Below the pieces are notes generated by a model that saw only the letters and a list, made by a program, of their open reading frames with translations, was not told where the DNA came from and searched no databases. Below, piece after piece: positions 56,568-64,000 of a DNA stretch of 64,000 nucleotides (position 1 is its first letter; each line of letters opens with the position of its first letter). The translations under genes and the position numbers were made by a program. The stretch comes from Symbiodinium natans (Eukaryota; Sar; Dinophyceae; Suessiales; Symbiodiniaceae). Location: the NCBI GenBank assembly GCA_905221605.1, contig CAJNDS010000503.1, positions 59,781-123,780 on the forward strand, read 5' to 3'.

Positions 56568-57393
56568 TCATGCATCACTTTCCCGGGGGGTTCTGAACGG
56601 AAATATGGGTTCCCACAGCGTCATGTAAGCATTGCTTCTGGCTGGTTTCGGACTGCATCTCAGCTGAAGTAGGCAGTGAGGAAGGTTGAATAAGGTGGCA
56701 ATGAGAAAGTCGACATCGTGCCACTCTTTGACTAGTCCGACTCCAGCCACTTTCGCAGTTGAAAAAACCAGAAGTCTTTTCAGTTTCTGGAAACGCTGCA
56801 CAGGAATACGGTTTTCTTTGAACAACTTGAGCACTGCGCTACGGAAAGCGGCAGAGAGCTTGCTCATACAATTGCCTTCGTCGAGAAAACCTCCTATGCA
56901 GCCATATTTAGAGATGAAATCTATGGTAAGTTCCACCCAGGTTACAGCTTCCTGTCTTATACTAGTGCTGTACCAAACAGGCTCACTGAAATACTCTACA
57001 AGCGCTTGCGCTGCAGAGAGAGAGATTTTGCCGGGTCCCTTGGTTACGGTAGAGTACGAGCGAAGAGAAATACAGGAAAAATGCCATTGCTGAGACAATT
57101 TGGAATGGTATGACGCATACCGCGTAGCAACTATAGCTCGAAGAGCATCAGGGACCTGGACATTCTTGGAGATGCATTCATAAAACGCATTCTCTTCAGC
57201 GCCGTACGTCACACTACTCGATTTACATCCTTGGCAGACACGAGTCTTGCCTCGGATTCGAAATGACGGCTGGCAGCTACAAGAACAACGTTTGACGATA
57301 CCTGCAGGCAACTCCTTGTCAATAGCACTGGACACCCAATCGGGGTCTTGGAAGTCACCGATGGGTATTCGTGTTGAGGTCTTTTGCCCCTAG
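56568..57393 (-). CDS. Hypothetical protein, minus strand
   Basis: Open frame of about 275 codons. It likely begins at an acceptor (GGCATTCTAG|GGGC on the minus strand, 57393), since no ATG starts the frame upstream; it ends at TGA 56568-56570. Near the N-terminus there is a Cys cluster (CSCSCQPSF then VCQGC), possibly metal-binding; the rest is mixed helical (PVQRFQKLKRLLVFSTAKVA, EWHDVDFLIATLFNLPHC). No family recognised. Base composition is lower in GC than the plus-strand exons and there is no telomeric unit inside, so it may have arrived separately. Confidence 0.68.
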
Positions 57394-57585
57394 AATGCCT
57401 TCAGCAAATCTGGCTGGTTCGGTTTTCTACAACCTAGGCAGGCCCTGAAAAAAGGGGGACCCCTTATATACCCGTTTCATAACCGATACAACCCAAGGGC
57501 ACATAACATGCTTCAGAACACTTCCGGAGAGACAAGGGGCCATCTTAAGGGACCATGCAAATACTCCTGGGGGGGAGGGGGGGGT

Positions 57586-57710
57586 TTAGGGTTTAGGGTT
57601 TAGGGTTTAGGGTTTAGGGTTTAGGGTTTAGGGTTTAGGGTTTAGGGCTTAGGGTTTAGGGTTTAGGGTTTAGGCTTTAGGGCTTAGGGCTTAGGGCTTA
57701 GGGTTTAGGG
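57586..57710 (+). repeat. Telomeric array with TTAGGGC variants
   Basis: About ten TTTAGGG units, then mixed CTTAGGG units. Confidence 0.9.
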
Positions 57711-57722
57711 CTCATGCTGCAG

Positions 57723-57785
57723 GCGCGCCTTGAGTTTCTAAAACCGCAGCGGCGAACCTCTTCCCCTGACCTCGGGGGATGCTAG
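57723..57785 (+). CDS. Possible terminal exon
   Basis: ATGCTGCAG then ARLEFLKPQRRTSSPDLGGC, stop TAG 57783-57785. Confidence 0.46.
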   Translation, partial: ARLEFLKPQRRTSSPDLGGC

Positions 57786-58254
57786 AACGGAAAGTCCATG
57801 AGGTGAGATCATATCCCAAGGGTTTAGGGTTTAGGGTTTAGGGTTTAGGGTTTAAGTAGGGTGTAAAGGGTTTAGGGCTTAGGGTTGAGTTAGAACCTAC
57901 TAGCAAACCCGAAACCCTAAACAGGGTTTCGGGCTTAGGGTTTGGGGCGTAAGGCTTAGGGTTTAGGGGATTTGGGTTTAGGTTGTAGGGCATACCCCTG
58001 ATATGCAAAGCTGCAGGGCTGTTTGGGATGTAAGGTAATCCCTCCGGGCGTCAAGGACTAGGTAGGCCCGGGCCGTCCGACAGGCAGGAAGGCTCCCAAC
58101 CCATATTAACCTTAAACCCACAGGTTTAGGGTTTATGGTTTAGGGCTTAGGGTTTAGGGTTTCGGGTTTCGGGTTTAGGGTTTAGGGCTTATGCAGACAT
58201 GAAGTAGGGTTTCGACGTTAAGACCCTTTCACAGCACCCCCCCCCCCCCCCCAG

Positions 58255-58346
58255 ATGAAGCAAGGAAGACGGAATCCGTGGAAGTTCCGGATCCGGCCGC
58301 AAAGGCTGCAGAGGAGGCTGGGAAGCACGAACATCAAGCCGAAGGG
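58255..58346 (+). CDS. Putative internal exon, acidic helix
   Basis: A 15-nt poly-C followed by AG serves as acceptor. Frame EARKTESVEVPDPAAKAAEE then AGKHEHQAEG, donor AAGGG|GTTTAGGG. Charged, alanine-rich; similar in style to the exons at 62094 and 63787. Confidence 0.66.
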
Positions 58347-58451
58347 GTTTAGGGTTTGGGTTTTTGGGTTTAGGGTTTTGGGGTGTATGTAGGGTTTAGG
58401 GTTTGGGGTTTGGGTTTAGGGTGTAGGGCTAGGTATTGGGGCTTTAGTCCC

Positions 58452-58576
58452 GAACGGTTCATGTACCTATATGTAGTATATATGTCTCGGGCTCTGAAGC
58501 TGCCGTGGTGGGGTTTAGGAAGTTTAGGGTGGAGGGCTTAGGCGGATAAGGGACCATGCTCCTACATAGTATACAG
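58452..58576. mobile_element. Family B copy, expanded centre
   Basis: GGTTCATGTACCTATATGTAG at the left and ACCATGCTCCTACATAGTATA at the right; the centre has gained TTTAGG-like DNA. Confidence 0.55.
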
Positions 58577-58803
58577 TGGGTTTCGGGGTTGCAGTACTCA
58601 TTTTGGGCGATAAAGCTACTGCAAAGGCGCCCCCGGTTATGACCCAAGCACATGCTGCATGGGAACATGTGCTGGGAGCATGCGCCCTCCCTAAGCACCC
58701 TTAACTTATACCAGATATCAGCCTCTTTAAGTTGGGGCAAATGTCAGGCAAGCAAATTGGCGTCGGAAGTCACGTAGGGAATCGCGTAAATGTTCACGTA
58801 AAT

Positions 58804-58919
58804 GAATTGGCTCCTGTAAGCAATCACGTAAAGATTCACGTAAATTTTCTATCACACAAAACTTTGTGTTATAGAAAATTTGCGTGAACCTTTTCGTGAT
58901 TGCTTACAGGAGCCAATTG
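58804..58919. mobile_element. 116-bp hairpin
   Basis: Two arms of about 55 bp (AATTGGCTCCTGTAAGCAAT ... ACACAAA) pair with few mismatches around a short centre. Related fragments (TTCACGTAAAT) lie just upstream. Confidence 0.9.
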
Positions 58920-59000
58920 ATACAAAATCGCTTGGTTTTTAAGCCTTAGGCCCGGAGTGGGGGGTGGGGGGGGGGGAGGGGTGGTGCTGCAATTTAGGAG

Positions 59001-60209
59001 TTTAATGGCCGCTCTGGGGCGCCCATTAAACACAGGGTTGAGGGTTGAGGGTTGAGGGTTTAATGACAATCGCCTGGCGGTGGTCATTAAACAAAAGGGT
59101 TTGGGGTTCAGGCGTTTCATGGCCATCGCCTGGCGGTGGTTATTAAACAAAAGGGTTTAGGGTTTAGGCGTTTAATGGCCATCGCCTGGCAGTGGCCATT
59201 AAACAGGGTGTCAGGGCTCTTAGACAACCTTGGGTTTAGATCTCGGGTTTGGGGCTCGGGTTTAGGGTTTAATGGCCATCGCCTGGCGGTGGTCATTAAC
59301 AAGGTTGGAGGGCCTGCGCTTCGGGGCTGGGGTTTAGGGTTTCTAGGTGTTTTGGGGTTTAGGCTTCTAGGATCGCCTGACGGTGGTCATTAAACAGTGT
59401 CAGGGCTCTTAGCCAACCTTGGGTTTAGGTCTCGGGTTTAGGAATTTTGGGCTAAGCGGCTTAGGTTTAAGCACTGTTGCTCCATGTCGGCCGCGGTGCG
59501 GCTGCTTAGGCTTTAGGGGTTAGGTCCTCCAACCCTGAACCCTTAAACCCCCTAAACCCACCTTAAAAGGGAAAGGGTTTAGGGTTTAATGACCATCGCC
59601 TGGCGGTGGTCATTAAAAAGGTTGGTTGGAGGGCTTGCGCTTCGGGGCTGGGTTTCAGGGTTTACGTCGTTTAGGGTTTAGGGTTTATGCAGGTGTGTTG
59701 CTCTAGGCTGGTGAAACTTGGCTGCGGAGCCACTTTTCGTGTATCTTGAAGAGTACAAAAAGGGTTGCCCCATCGCCTGGCGGTGGCCATTAAACAGGGT
59801 GTCAGGGCTCTTAGACAACCTTGGGTTTAGATCTCGGGTTTGGGGCTCGGGTTTAGGGTTTAATGGCCATCGCCTGGCGGTGGTCATTAACAAGGTTGGA
59901 GGGCCTACGCTTCGGGGCTGGGGTTTAGGGTTTCTAGGTGTTTTGGGGTTTAGGCTTCTAGGATCGCCTGACGGTGGTCATTAAACAGTGTCAGGGCTCT
60001 TAGCCAACCTTGGGTTTAGGTCTCGGGTTTAGGAATTTTGGGCTAAGCGGCTTAGGTTTAAGCACTGTTGCTCCATGTCGGCCGCGGTGCGGCTGCTTAG
60101 GCTTTAGGGGTTAGGTCCTCCAACCCTGAACCCTTAAACCCCCTAAACCCACCTTAAAAGGGAAAGGGTTTAGGGTTTAATGACCATCGCCTGGCGGTGG
60201 TCATTAAAA
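59001..60209. repeat. Family J short palindromes
   Basis: Ten or so copies of a 33-35 bp palindrome, TTTAATGGCCATCGCC followed by its near complement GGCGGTGGTCATTAAA. Copies start near 59060, 59112, 59171, 59269, 59583, 59860 and 60177; shorter ones near 59371, 59772 and 59964. Confidence 0.88.
59181..59771. repeat. 591-bp tandem duplication, copy 1
   Basis: Matches 59772-60362 with about two differences seen (CTGGCAGTGG against CTGGCGGTGG, and CCTGCGCTTC against CCTACGCTTC). Confidence 0.95.
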
Positions 60210-60362
60210 AGGTTGGTTGGAGGGCTTGCGCTTCGGGGCTGGGTTTCAGGGTTTACGTCGTTTAGGGTTTAGGGTTTATGCAGGTGTGTTGCTCTAGGCT
60301 GGTGAAACTTGGCTGCGGAGCCACTTTTCGTGTATCTTGAAGAGTACAAAAAGGGTTGCCCC
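59772..60362. repeat. 591-bp tandem duplication, copy 2
   Basis: Directly abuts copy 1; the junction lies inside a family J palindrome, which may have caused it. Any frames in one copy recur in the other. Confidence 0.95.
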
Positions 60363-60500
60363 AAAACCGTTTAAAACCGTTTTGGAGCGCCCCAGTGTGC
60401 CGGCAAAACCGTTTTAAAACCGTTTTTAATAGTTTTGAATAGTTTTGGATTTTTGACCCCATTTACGGTGCCCCAAAACCGTTTAAAACCGTTTTGCAGC
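60362..60500. repeat. AAAACCGTTTT palindromic repeat
   Basis: CCAAAACCGTTTAAAACCGT occurs at 60361 and again at 60473, with further AAAACCGTTTT copies between. Confidence 0.85.
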
Positions 60501-60540
60501 CACCCAAAAAAGCACCATATAGCAACTGCAATGTAACCAT

Positions 60541-61405
60541 ATGAATGCTTTACAACATCGTGATCATCGTGGCATAAATGGAAGTATGTGGTTATTCCAG
60601 ATGAAACAGGAGGTGGTCTATGAAGAAACAATTTTACTTTCCTCTGAAAGTCGAGACTTTGGTTCTTCGACACAGCGAGTTCTGAAACTACTTTTCTCTA
60701 ATCAACAAATTCCATGGGTGCTACGTTTTACCCATAGTCTAAGAATCTTTTGGCCCGCGAAAGTGCGCCAAAGAATGCTGGCGGCCTTCGAAACGAAGGG
60801 ATGCTCTACGGCGTTATTGAGCCAAAGGGCAACAGAAACCTTTGCGCCAGGCATGCGAAAAGCTGGAATCTCCAGCTCCAGGCGCGCTTTTGGCCCGCGA
60901 AAGTGCGCCAGGGGATGCTGGCGGCCTTCGAAACGAACGGATGCTCTACAGTGTTATAGAGCCAAAGGGCAACAGAAACCTGTGTGCCAGGCATGCAAAA
61001 AGCTGGAATCTCCAGCTCCAGGCGCGCTTTTGGCCCGTGAAAGTGCGCCAGGGGATGCCGGCGGCCTTCGAAACGAAGGGACGCTGTGTGGTGGCTCTAC
61101 CTACACATAGAGCCAAAAGGCCACAGAAACCTCTGTGCCAGGCGTACGAAAAGCTGGAATCTCCAGCTCCAGGCGCGCTTTTGGCCCGCGAAAGAGTGCC
61201 AGGGGATGCCGGCGGCCTTCGAGACGAAGGGGTGCTCTACGGTGTTGTAGAGCCGAAGGGCAACAGAAACCTTTGTGCCAGGCCTGGGCCTGCAAACCCT
61301 GCGCTTCTTTTCGACTTGACCCTAACGATTTACGTGACTTCCGACGTCATTCACTACATAGGTTCCGACGTAATGCCCTACATACTTTTACATATCCTCA
61401 GTTAA
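60541..61405 (+). other. Open frames over a 140-bp tandem repeat
   Basis: Two frames of about 188 codons (60541-61110; 60842-61405) overlap a repeat whose period is not a multiple of three, so the same DNA is read in shifting frames (e.g. LQARFWPAKVRQ, then ARESAPGDAGG). The part before 60748 (MKQEVVYEETILLSSESRDF) is outside the repeat and may be a real exon. No product assigned. Confidence 0.35.
60748..61285 (+). repeat. 140-bp tandem repeat, four copies
   Basis: TTTTGGCCCGCGAAAGTGCG marks unit starts at about 60749, 60889, 61029 and 61180. The third unit has an 11-bp gain (CTACCTACACATAG region). Each unit contains a small hairpin TGGAATCTCCAGCTCCA. Confidence 0.92.
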
Positions 61406-61720
61406 AGAGGCTGATATCTGGTATAACCCTTAACCCTTAACCCCTAACCCGGTGAGACCTAAACGAATCCGAGCAGCTGAGTAGATAACCTTCAACCTGT
61501 TGAGGTAATTCATTCCTACCATAATTGAAAGGTTAAACTTTTTGGGCTAGGGTACTCCGCAACTAAGGAATGAACTGAGGCGTGAGAGAGTCTTGAAACC
61601 GAGGTCTGTCGGTCTAGTGTTGAGATTTTTGGGTTTAGGGCTTACGGGTGTTGGCCTGACGGTTTAGGCCTAGACTTGTGAATTTACGGTTTGGGTCTTA
61701 GGGTTCGTTTGTTGTTGCAG

Positions 61721-61754
61721 GTCGTGGTGATTGGGGGTTGCGGATCCAGATTTG
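61721..61754 (+). CDS. Possible internal exon
   Basis: Acceptor TTTGTTGTTGCAG, frame VVVIGGCGSRFG, donor GG|GTTTAAGG. Could open a glycine-rich nucleotide-binding loop but is too short to say. Confidence 0.42.
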
Positions 61755-61794
61755 GGGTTTAAGGTTGCGGGGGTTTGGGGGATTGGGGTTCAAG

Positions 61795-61920
61795 AGCTTC
61801 GGGAGTGGCGATCCTATCCGGAAGATGATTACGTGGAAACCAGCAGAGATGTTGACCGGGAGAACTGCATCTCGGCTCGGGAGCATGCGACAGTGGTGCG
61901 GCAGCAGTCTAAGGCTGAAG
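61795..61920 (+). CDS. Putative exon, frame unresolved
   Basis: One frame reads LREWRSYPEDDYVETSRDVD then RENCISAREHATVVRQQS; another reads IRKMITWKPAEMLTGRTASR. Both are open. Border TTCAAG|AG. A CCCTAAA array follows. Confidence 0.5.
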
Positions 61921-61985
61921 GGCCTGAACCCTAAACCCCAAACCCCAAACCCTAAATCCTAAACCCCAAAGCCGAAAAAATAACC

Positions 61986-62080
61986 TAAACCCTAAACCCT
62001 AAACCCTAAACCCTAAACCCTAAACCCTAAACCCTAAACCCTAAACCCTAAACCCTAAACCCTAAACCCTAAACCCTAAG
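61986..62080 (-). repeat. Internal telomeric array, CCCTAAA
   Basis: Thirteen to fourteen perfect units. Confidence 0.93.
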
Positions 62081-62093
62081 CCCATGTCCGGAG

Positions 62094-62177
62094 GCTGCCA
62101 AGCAGGCCGAGGCTGCGGCAGCCGCAGAGGCGGCTCGCGCGGAGGCGGCGCGCGCAGAGGATCGCCGGGTGATCAGG
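62094..62177 (+). CDS. Putative internal exon, Ala/Glu coiled coil
   Basis: Exactly 84 nt (28 codons): KQAEAAAAAEAARAEAARAE within it, acceptor TGTCCGGAG, donor CAGG|GTTTAGGG. Classic layout, CCCTAAA upstream and TTTAGGG downstream. Confidence 0.63.
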
Positions 62178-62400
62178 GTTTAGGGTTTAGGGTTTAGGGT
62201 TTGGGGTTTAGGGTTTAGGGTTTAGGGTTTAGGGTTTGGGGTTTGGGGTTTAGGGTTTAGGGTTTGGGGTTTGGGGTTTCGGGTTTAGGGTTTGGGGTTT
62301 GGGGTTTAGGGTTTGGGGTTTCGGGTTTGGGGTTTCGGGTTTGGGGTTAGGGTTTGGGGCTTGAGGGTTTCGGGTTTGGAGCTTGATGGTTCAGGCGGTT
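62177..62400 (+). repeat. Mixed TTTAGGG / TTTGGGG array
   Basis: About thirty units; the proportion of TTTGGGG and TTTCGGG variants rises along the array. Confidence 0.92.
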
Positions 62401-62525
62401 TAGGGTTTAGGGCTTTTAGGGTCTATAGGGTGCCCTGATCTTCCAGCACTAGTTAACCATAAAGTCAGGATCCTCTTTCCCCAACATCTCATTTGAAGTC
62501 TTTAAAAAATCAAGCACTATTCCTT

Positions 62526-62637
62526 GTAAGGATCCGGGTGTATATGTAGTATACACTTTAGGTCTCAAAGGGGTTCCTATATCAGCAGCTTCAGAGCCCA
62601 AGGATTTCCTGTATAGGTACATGGATCCTCAGGGTAA
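62526..62637. mobile_element. Foldback element family B
   Basis: AAGGATCCGGGTGTATATGT at the left, GTATAGGTACATGGATCCTC at the right, diverged inner arms. Confidence 0.65.
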
Positions 62638-62690
62638 GGGATATTGAAGAACCCTAAACCCTAAACCCTAAACCCCGAAACGGGATGACA

Positions 62691-63025
62691 GTGCATCCAC
62701 TGCCCGCCCTGCCATGTCCGTCGGGGAGCTCGTGGACTCAGCCTTCATCGGCTACGAGCTTACTGACGAGACCTCCAGGCTGCATCAACAGATCATGTCC
62801 CATGCAGGTCAGGCTAGCCGGAGCCGCTGGGCATACTTCTTGTCTAGATGCTCCGGCAAGGCCCTGGCTCGCGCCATTGTCGCGCAAGGCGGTCGACTGC
62901 AGGGTCTCACCATCACACAGATGTTGTCCTGGGCCTGGGACTTGGTCAGATCACCGGAGGACATCTTTTCCACGTCTTTTCGTCCCCAGAGCACACACCG
63001 ACGCTTCTGGGGCCTCTTCTGGGGT
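62691..63025 (+). CDS. Putative large internal exon with GTAAGC donor
   Basis: 335 nt. Acceptor GATGACAG, donor GGGGT|GTAAGC. Frame MSVGELVDSAFIGYELTDET, LHQQIMSHAGQASRSRWAYF, CSGKALARAIVAQGGRLQGL, ITQMLSWAWDLVRSPEDIF. Mostly helical and well formed; no family recognised. Two other frames are open over part of it but read worse. CCCTAAA upstream; TTTAGGG follows the donor within 25 bp. Confidence 0.66.
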
Positions 63026-63185
63026 GTAAGCTAACCCTAAACCCGTTTAGGGTTTAGGGTTTAGGGTTTAGGGTTTGAGAAGGGATTGCTAAGCCCTAAG
63101 GAACCCTATCGCCGAACAGTAGGGTTTTACGGCAGTAGGCTGGTTTTGAGGGTTTCGGGTTTGGGACACAACCCGCAACTGAAAC

Positions 63186-63352
63186 TCTAAGCCCTAAACC
63201 TAAACCCCACACCCGAAACCCTAAACCCTAAACCCCAAACCCCAAAACCCAAACCCCAAACCCCAAACCCCAAACCCCAAACCCCAAACCCCAAACCCCA
63301 AACCCCAAACCCCAAACCCCAAACCCCAAACCCTAAACCCTAAACCCTAAAC
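63186..63352 (-). repeat. Variant telomeric array, CCCCAAA
   Basis: About seventeen consecutive CCCCAAA units flanked by CCCTAAA units, the complement of the TTTGGGG seen at 62240-62340. Confidence 0.93.
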
Positions 63353-63786
63353 CGCAGAGCGGCAAGCCTCAAGCCACTAACGGAGACGGTGAGCCTTGGC
63401 TGGGAAGTCTGTAGGGCTGACGTTAGCTGGGAAACCCTGAAACCCTAAACCCTACACCCCAAAAAACTCTAAACACGAAACCCCAAACTCTAGCCCTAAA
63501 CCCGAAACCCTAGCCCTAAACCCTAAACCCTAACCCCTACAAACCTATATAAAGCTTAAAGAGACATGTGTGCCAGACCTGGGGGTGCACAACCGAGACC
63601 CAAAACCATAGCAAGGCACTCTGCACATCCTGTCCCCCCAAGTTTCGAGAAAGACGATCACAACTACACATGCTTTACTTCAGAGTTTAGGTTTTAGGGT
63701 TTAGAGCTAGGGTTTAGGGTGTAGGGTTTAGGGTTTAGGGTTTAGGCTTCAGGCTTCGGGGTTAACCTTAAACCCCTCGACTGCAG

Positions 63787-63840
63787 GCCGCGGAACAAGC
63801 CGCCGCTGAGGCCATCGGTGGCGGGATGATTTTGATTGCT
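63787..63840 (+). CDS. Putative internal exon
   Basis: Exactly 54 nt: AAEQAAAEAIGGGMILIA. Acceptor CTCGACTGCAG, donor GTTGGGGTTTAGGG. It may continue the Ala-rich protein of 62094. Confidence 0.58.
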
Positions 63841-63844
63841 GTTG

Positions 63845-63925
63845 GGGTTTAGGGTTTAGGGTTTAGGGTTTAGGGTTTAGAGTTTAGGGTTTAGGGTCTA
63901 GGGTTTAGGGTTTAGGGTCTAGGGA
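63845..63925 (+). repeat. Internal telomeric array, TTTAGGG
   Basis: About eleven units with TCTAGGG variants; the window ends in C-rich DNA (63962-64000). Confidence 0.9.
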
Positions 63926-64000
63926 GAGGCTGAATAGCGCTGACGGTCTAGGACTCAGAGTCCCCCCCGCCCCCCGCCCCCCACCCCCCCACCCCCCCCC

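Larger units (their letters stand above)
58706..61428. mobile_element. Repeat island bounded by a 25-bp inverted repeat
   Basis: TTATACCAGATATCAGCCTCTTTAA (shown as two arms: TTATACCAGATATCAG at 58707 and CTGATATCTGGTATAA at 61411) is a perfect 25-bp inverted pair. Inside are the hairpin at 58804, palindromes, a 591-bp tandem duplication, AAAACCGTTTT repeats and a 140-bp tandem repeat. No transposase frame is recognised, so a non-autonomous composite element is the most that can be said. Confidence 0.5.

Noticed and set aside
1-64000. Window as a chromosome end or true telomere
   Set aside because: Arrays are short, face both ways and alternate with unique DNA and genes over all 64 kb; none is terminal.
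1-64000. tRNA, rRNA, snRNA or spliced-leader genes
   Set aside because: I looked for tRNA-like cloverleaf cores, rRNA-like blocks and the dinoflagellate leader and saw none; weak matches such as CTGGCTGGCTC in family Q do not fit the leader.

Overview
The window reads as nuclear DNA of a dinoflagellate. The grounds are plant-type telomeric repeat (TTTAGGG/CCCTAAA) scattered in dozens of internal arrays, the 35-residue 'ISACEKGGEW' style of PPR repeat, an FNIP-repeat gene with near-identical 66-bp units, a strong one-strand gene bias, and introns that fit AG|G junctions with GT or GC donors. Nothing in the sequence fixes the species. I saw no rRNA, tRNA, CRISPR array, bacterial operon or viral gene.

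Layout. 1-31.2 kb: short plus-strand coding islands (20-340 nt) separated by telomeric arrays and small foldback elements. Two multi-exon genes can be partly assembled here: a KH-domain RNA-binding protein (20.69-21.36 kb) and a DXO/RAI1-like decapping nuclease (28.74 to about 30.8 kb). 31.7-50.9 kb: an old, expanded tandem duplication. Paralogous exons at 32.4-34.7 kb recur in the same order at 39.9-45.3 kb, and the 36.2-37.1 kb segment recurs at 49.5-50.9 kb. The second copy also holds an intronless PPR-SMR gene (37.34-38.97 kb), a telomere-free island (40.4-43.46 kb) and a ubiquitin-like/FNIP-repeat gene (46.69-48.98 kb). 51.2-52.8 kb: an (ATATGTAT)n tract and a large C-rich/G-rich minisatellite. 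53-58.4 kb: more exons in telomeric DNA and one clear minus-strand gene (56.57-57.39 kb). 58.7-61.43 kb: a repeat island bounded by a 25-bp inverted repeat, with a long hairpin, palindromes, a 591-bp tandem duplication and a 140-bp tandem repeat. 61.7-64 kb: further plus-strand exons.

Main observation. Telomeric arrays here lie where introns should be. A TTTAGGG array carries both a 5' splice site (G|GTTTAG) and a 3' splice site (TTTAG|G) in every unit; the CCCTAAA strand carries neither GT nor AG. About two dozen plus-strand exon candidates have CCCTAAA upstream and TTTAGGG downstream, and three show the reverse. Introns would therefore start with TTTAGGG and end with CCCTAAA, and could fold back. 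Reading-frame continuity across several introns of the DXO-like gene supports this. Alongside are several families of short inverted-repeat elements (labelled A-Q here) that behave like introners. One is inserted in the KH domain with a 6-bp target duplication and is removed exactly by a GC-AG splice; several others have a telomeric array inside them.

Most exons are called from reading frame, codon texture and splice-like borders only. I could not join most of them into genes, and where two frames are both open I say so.
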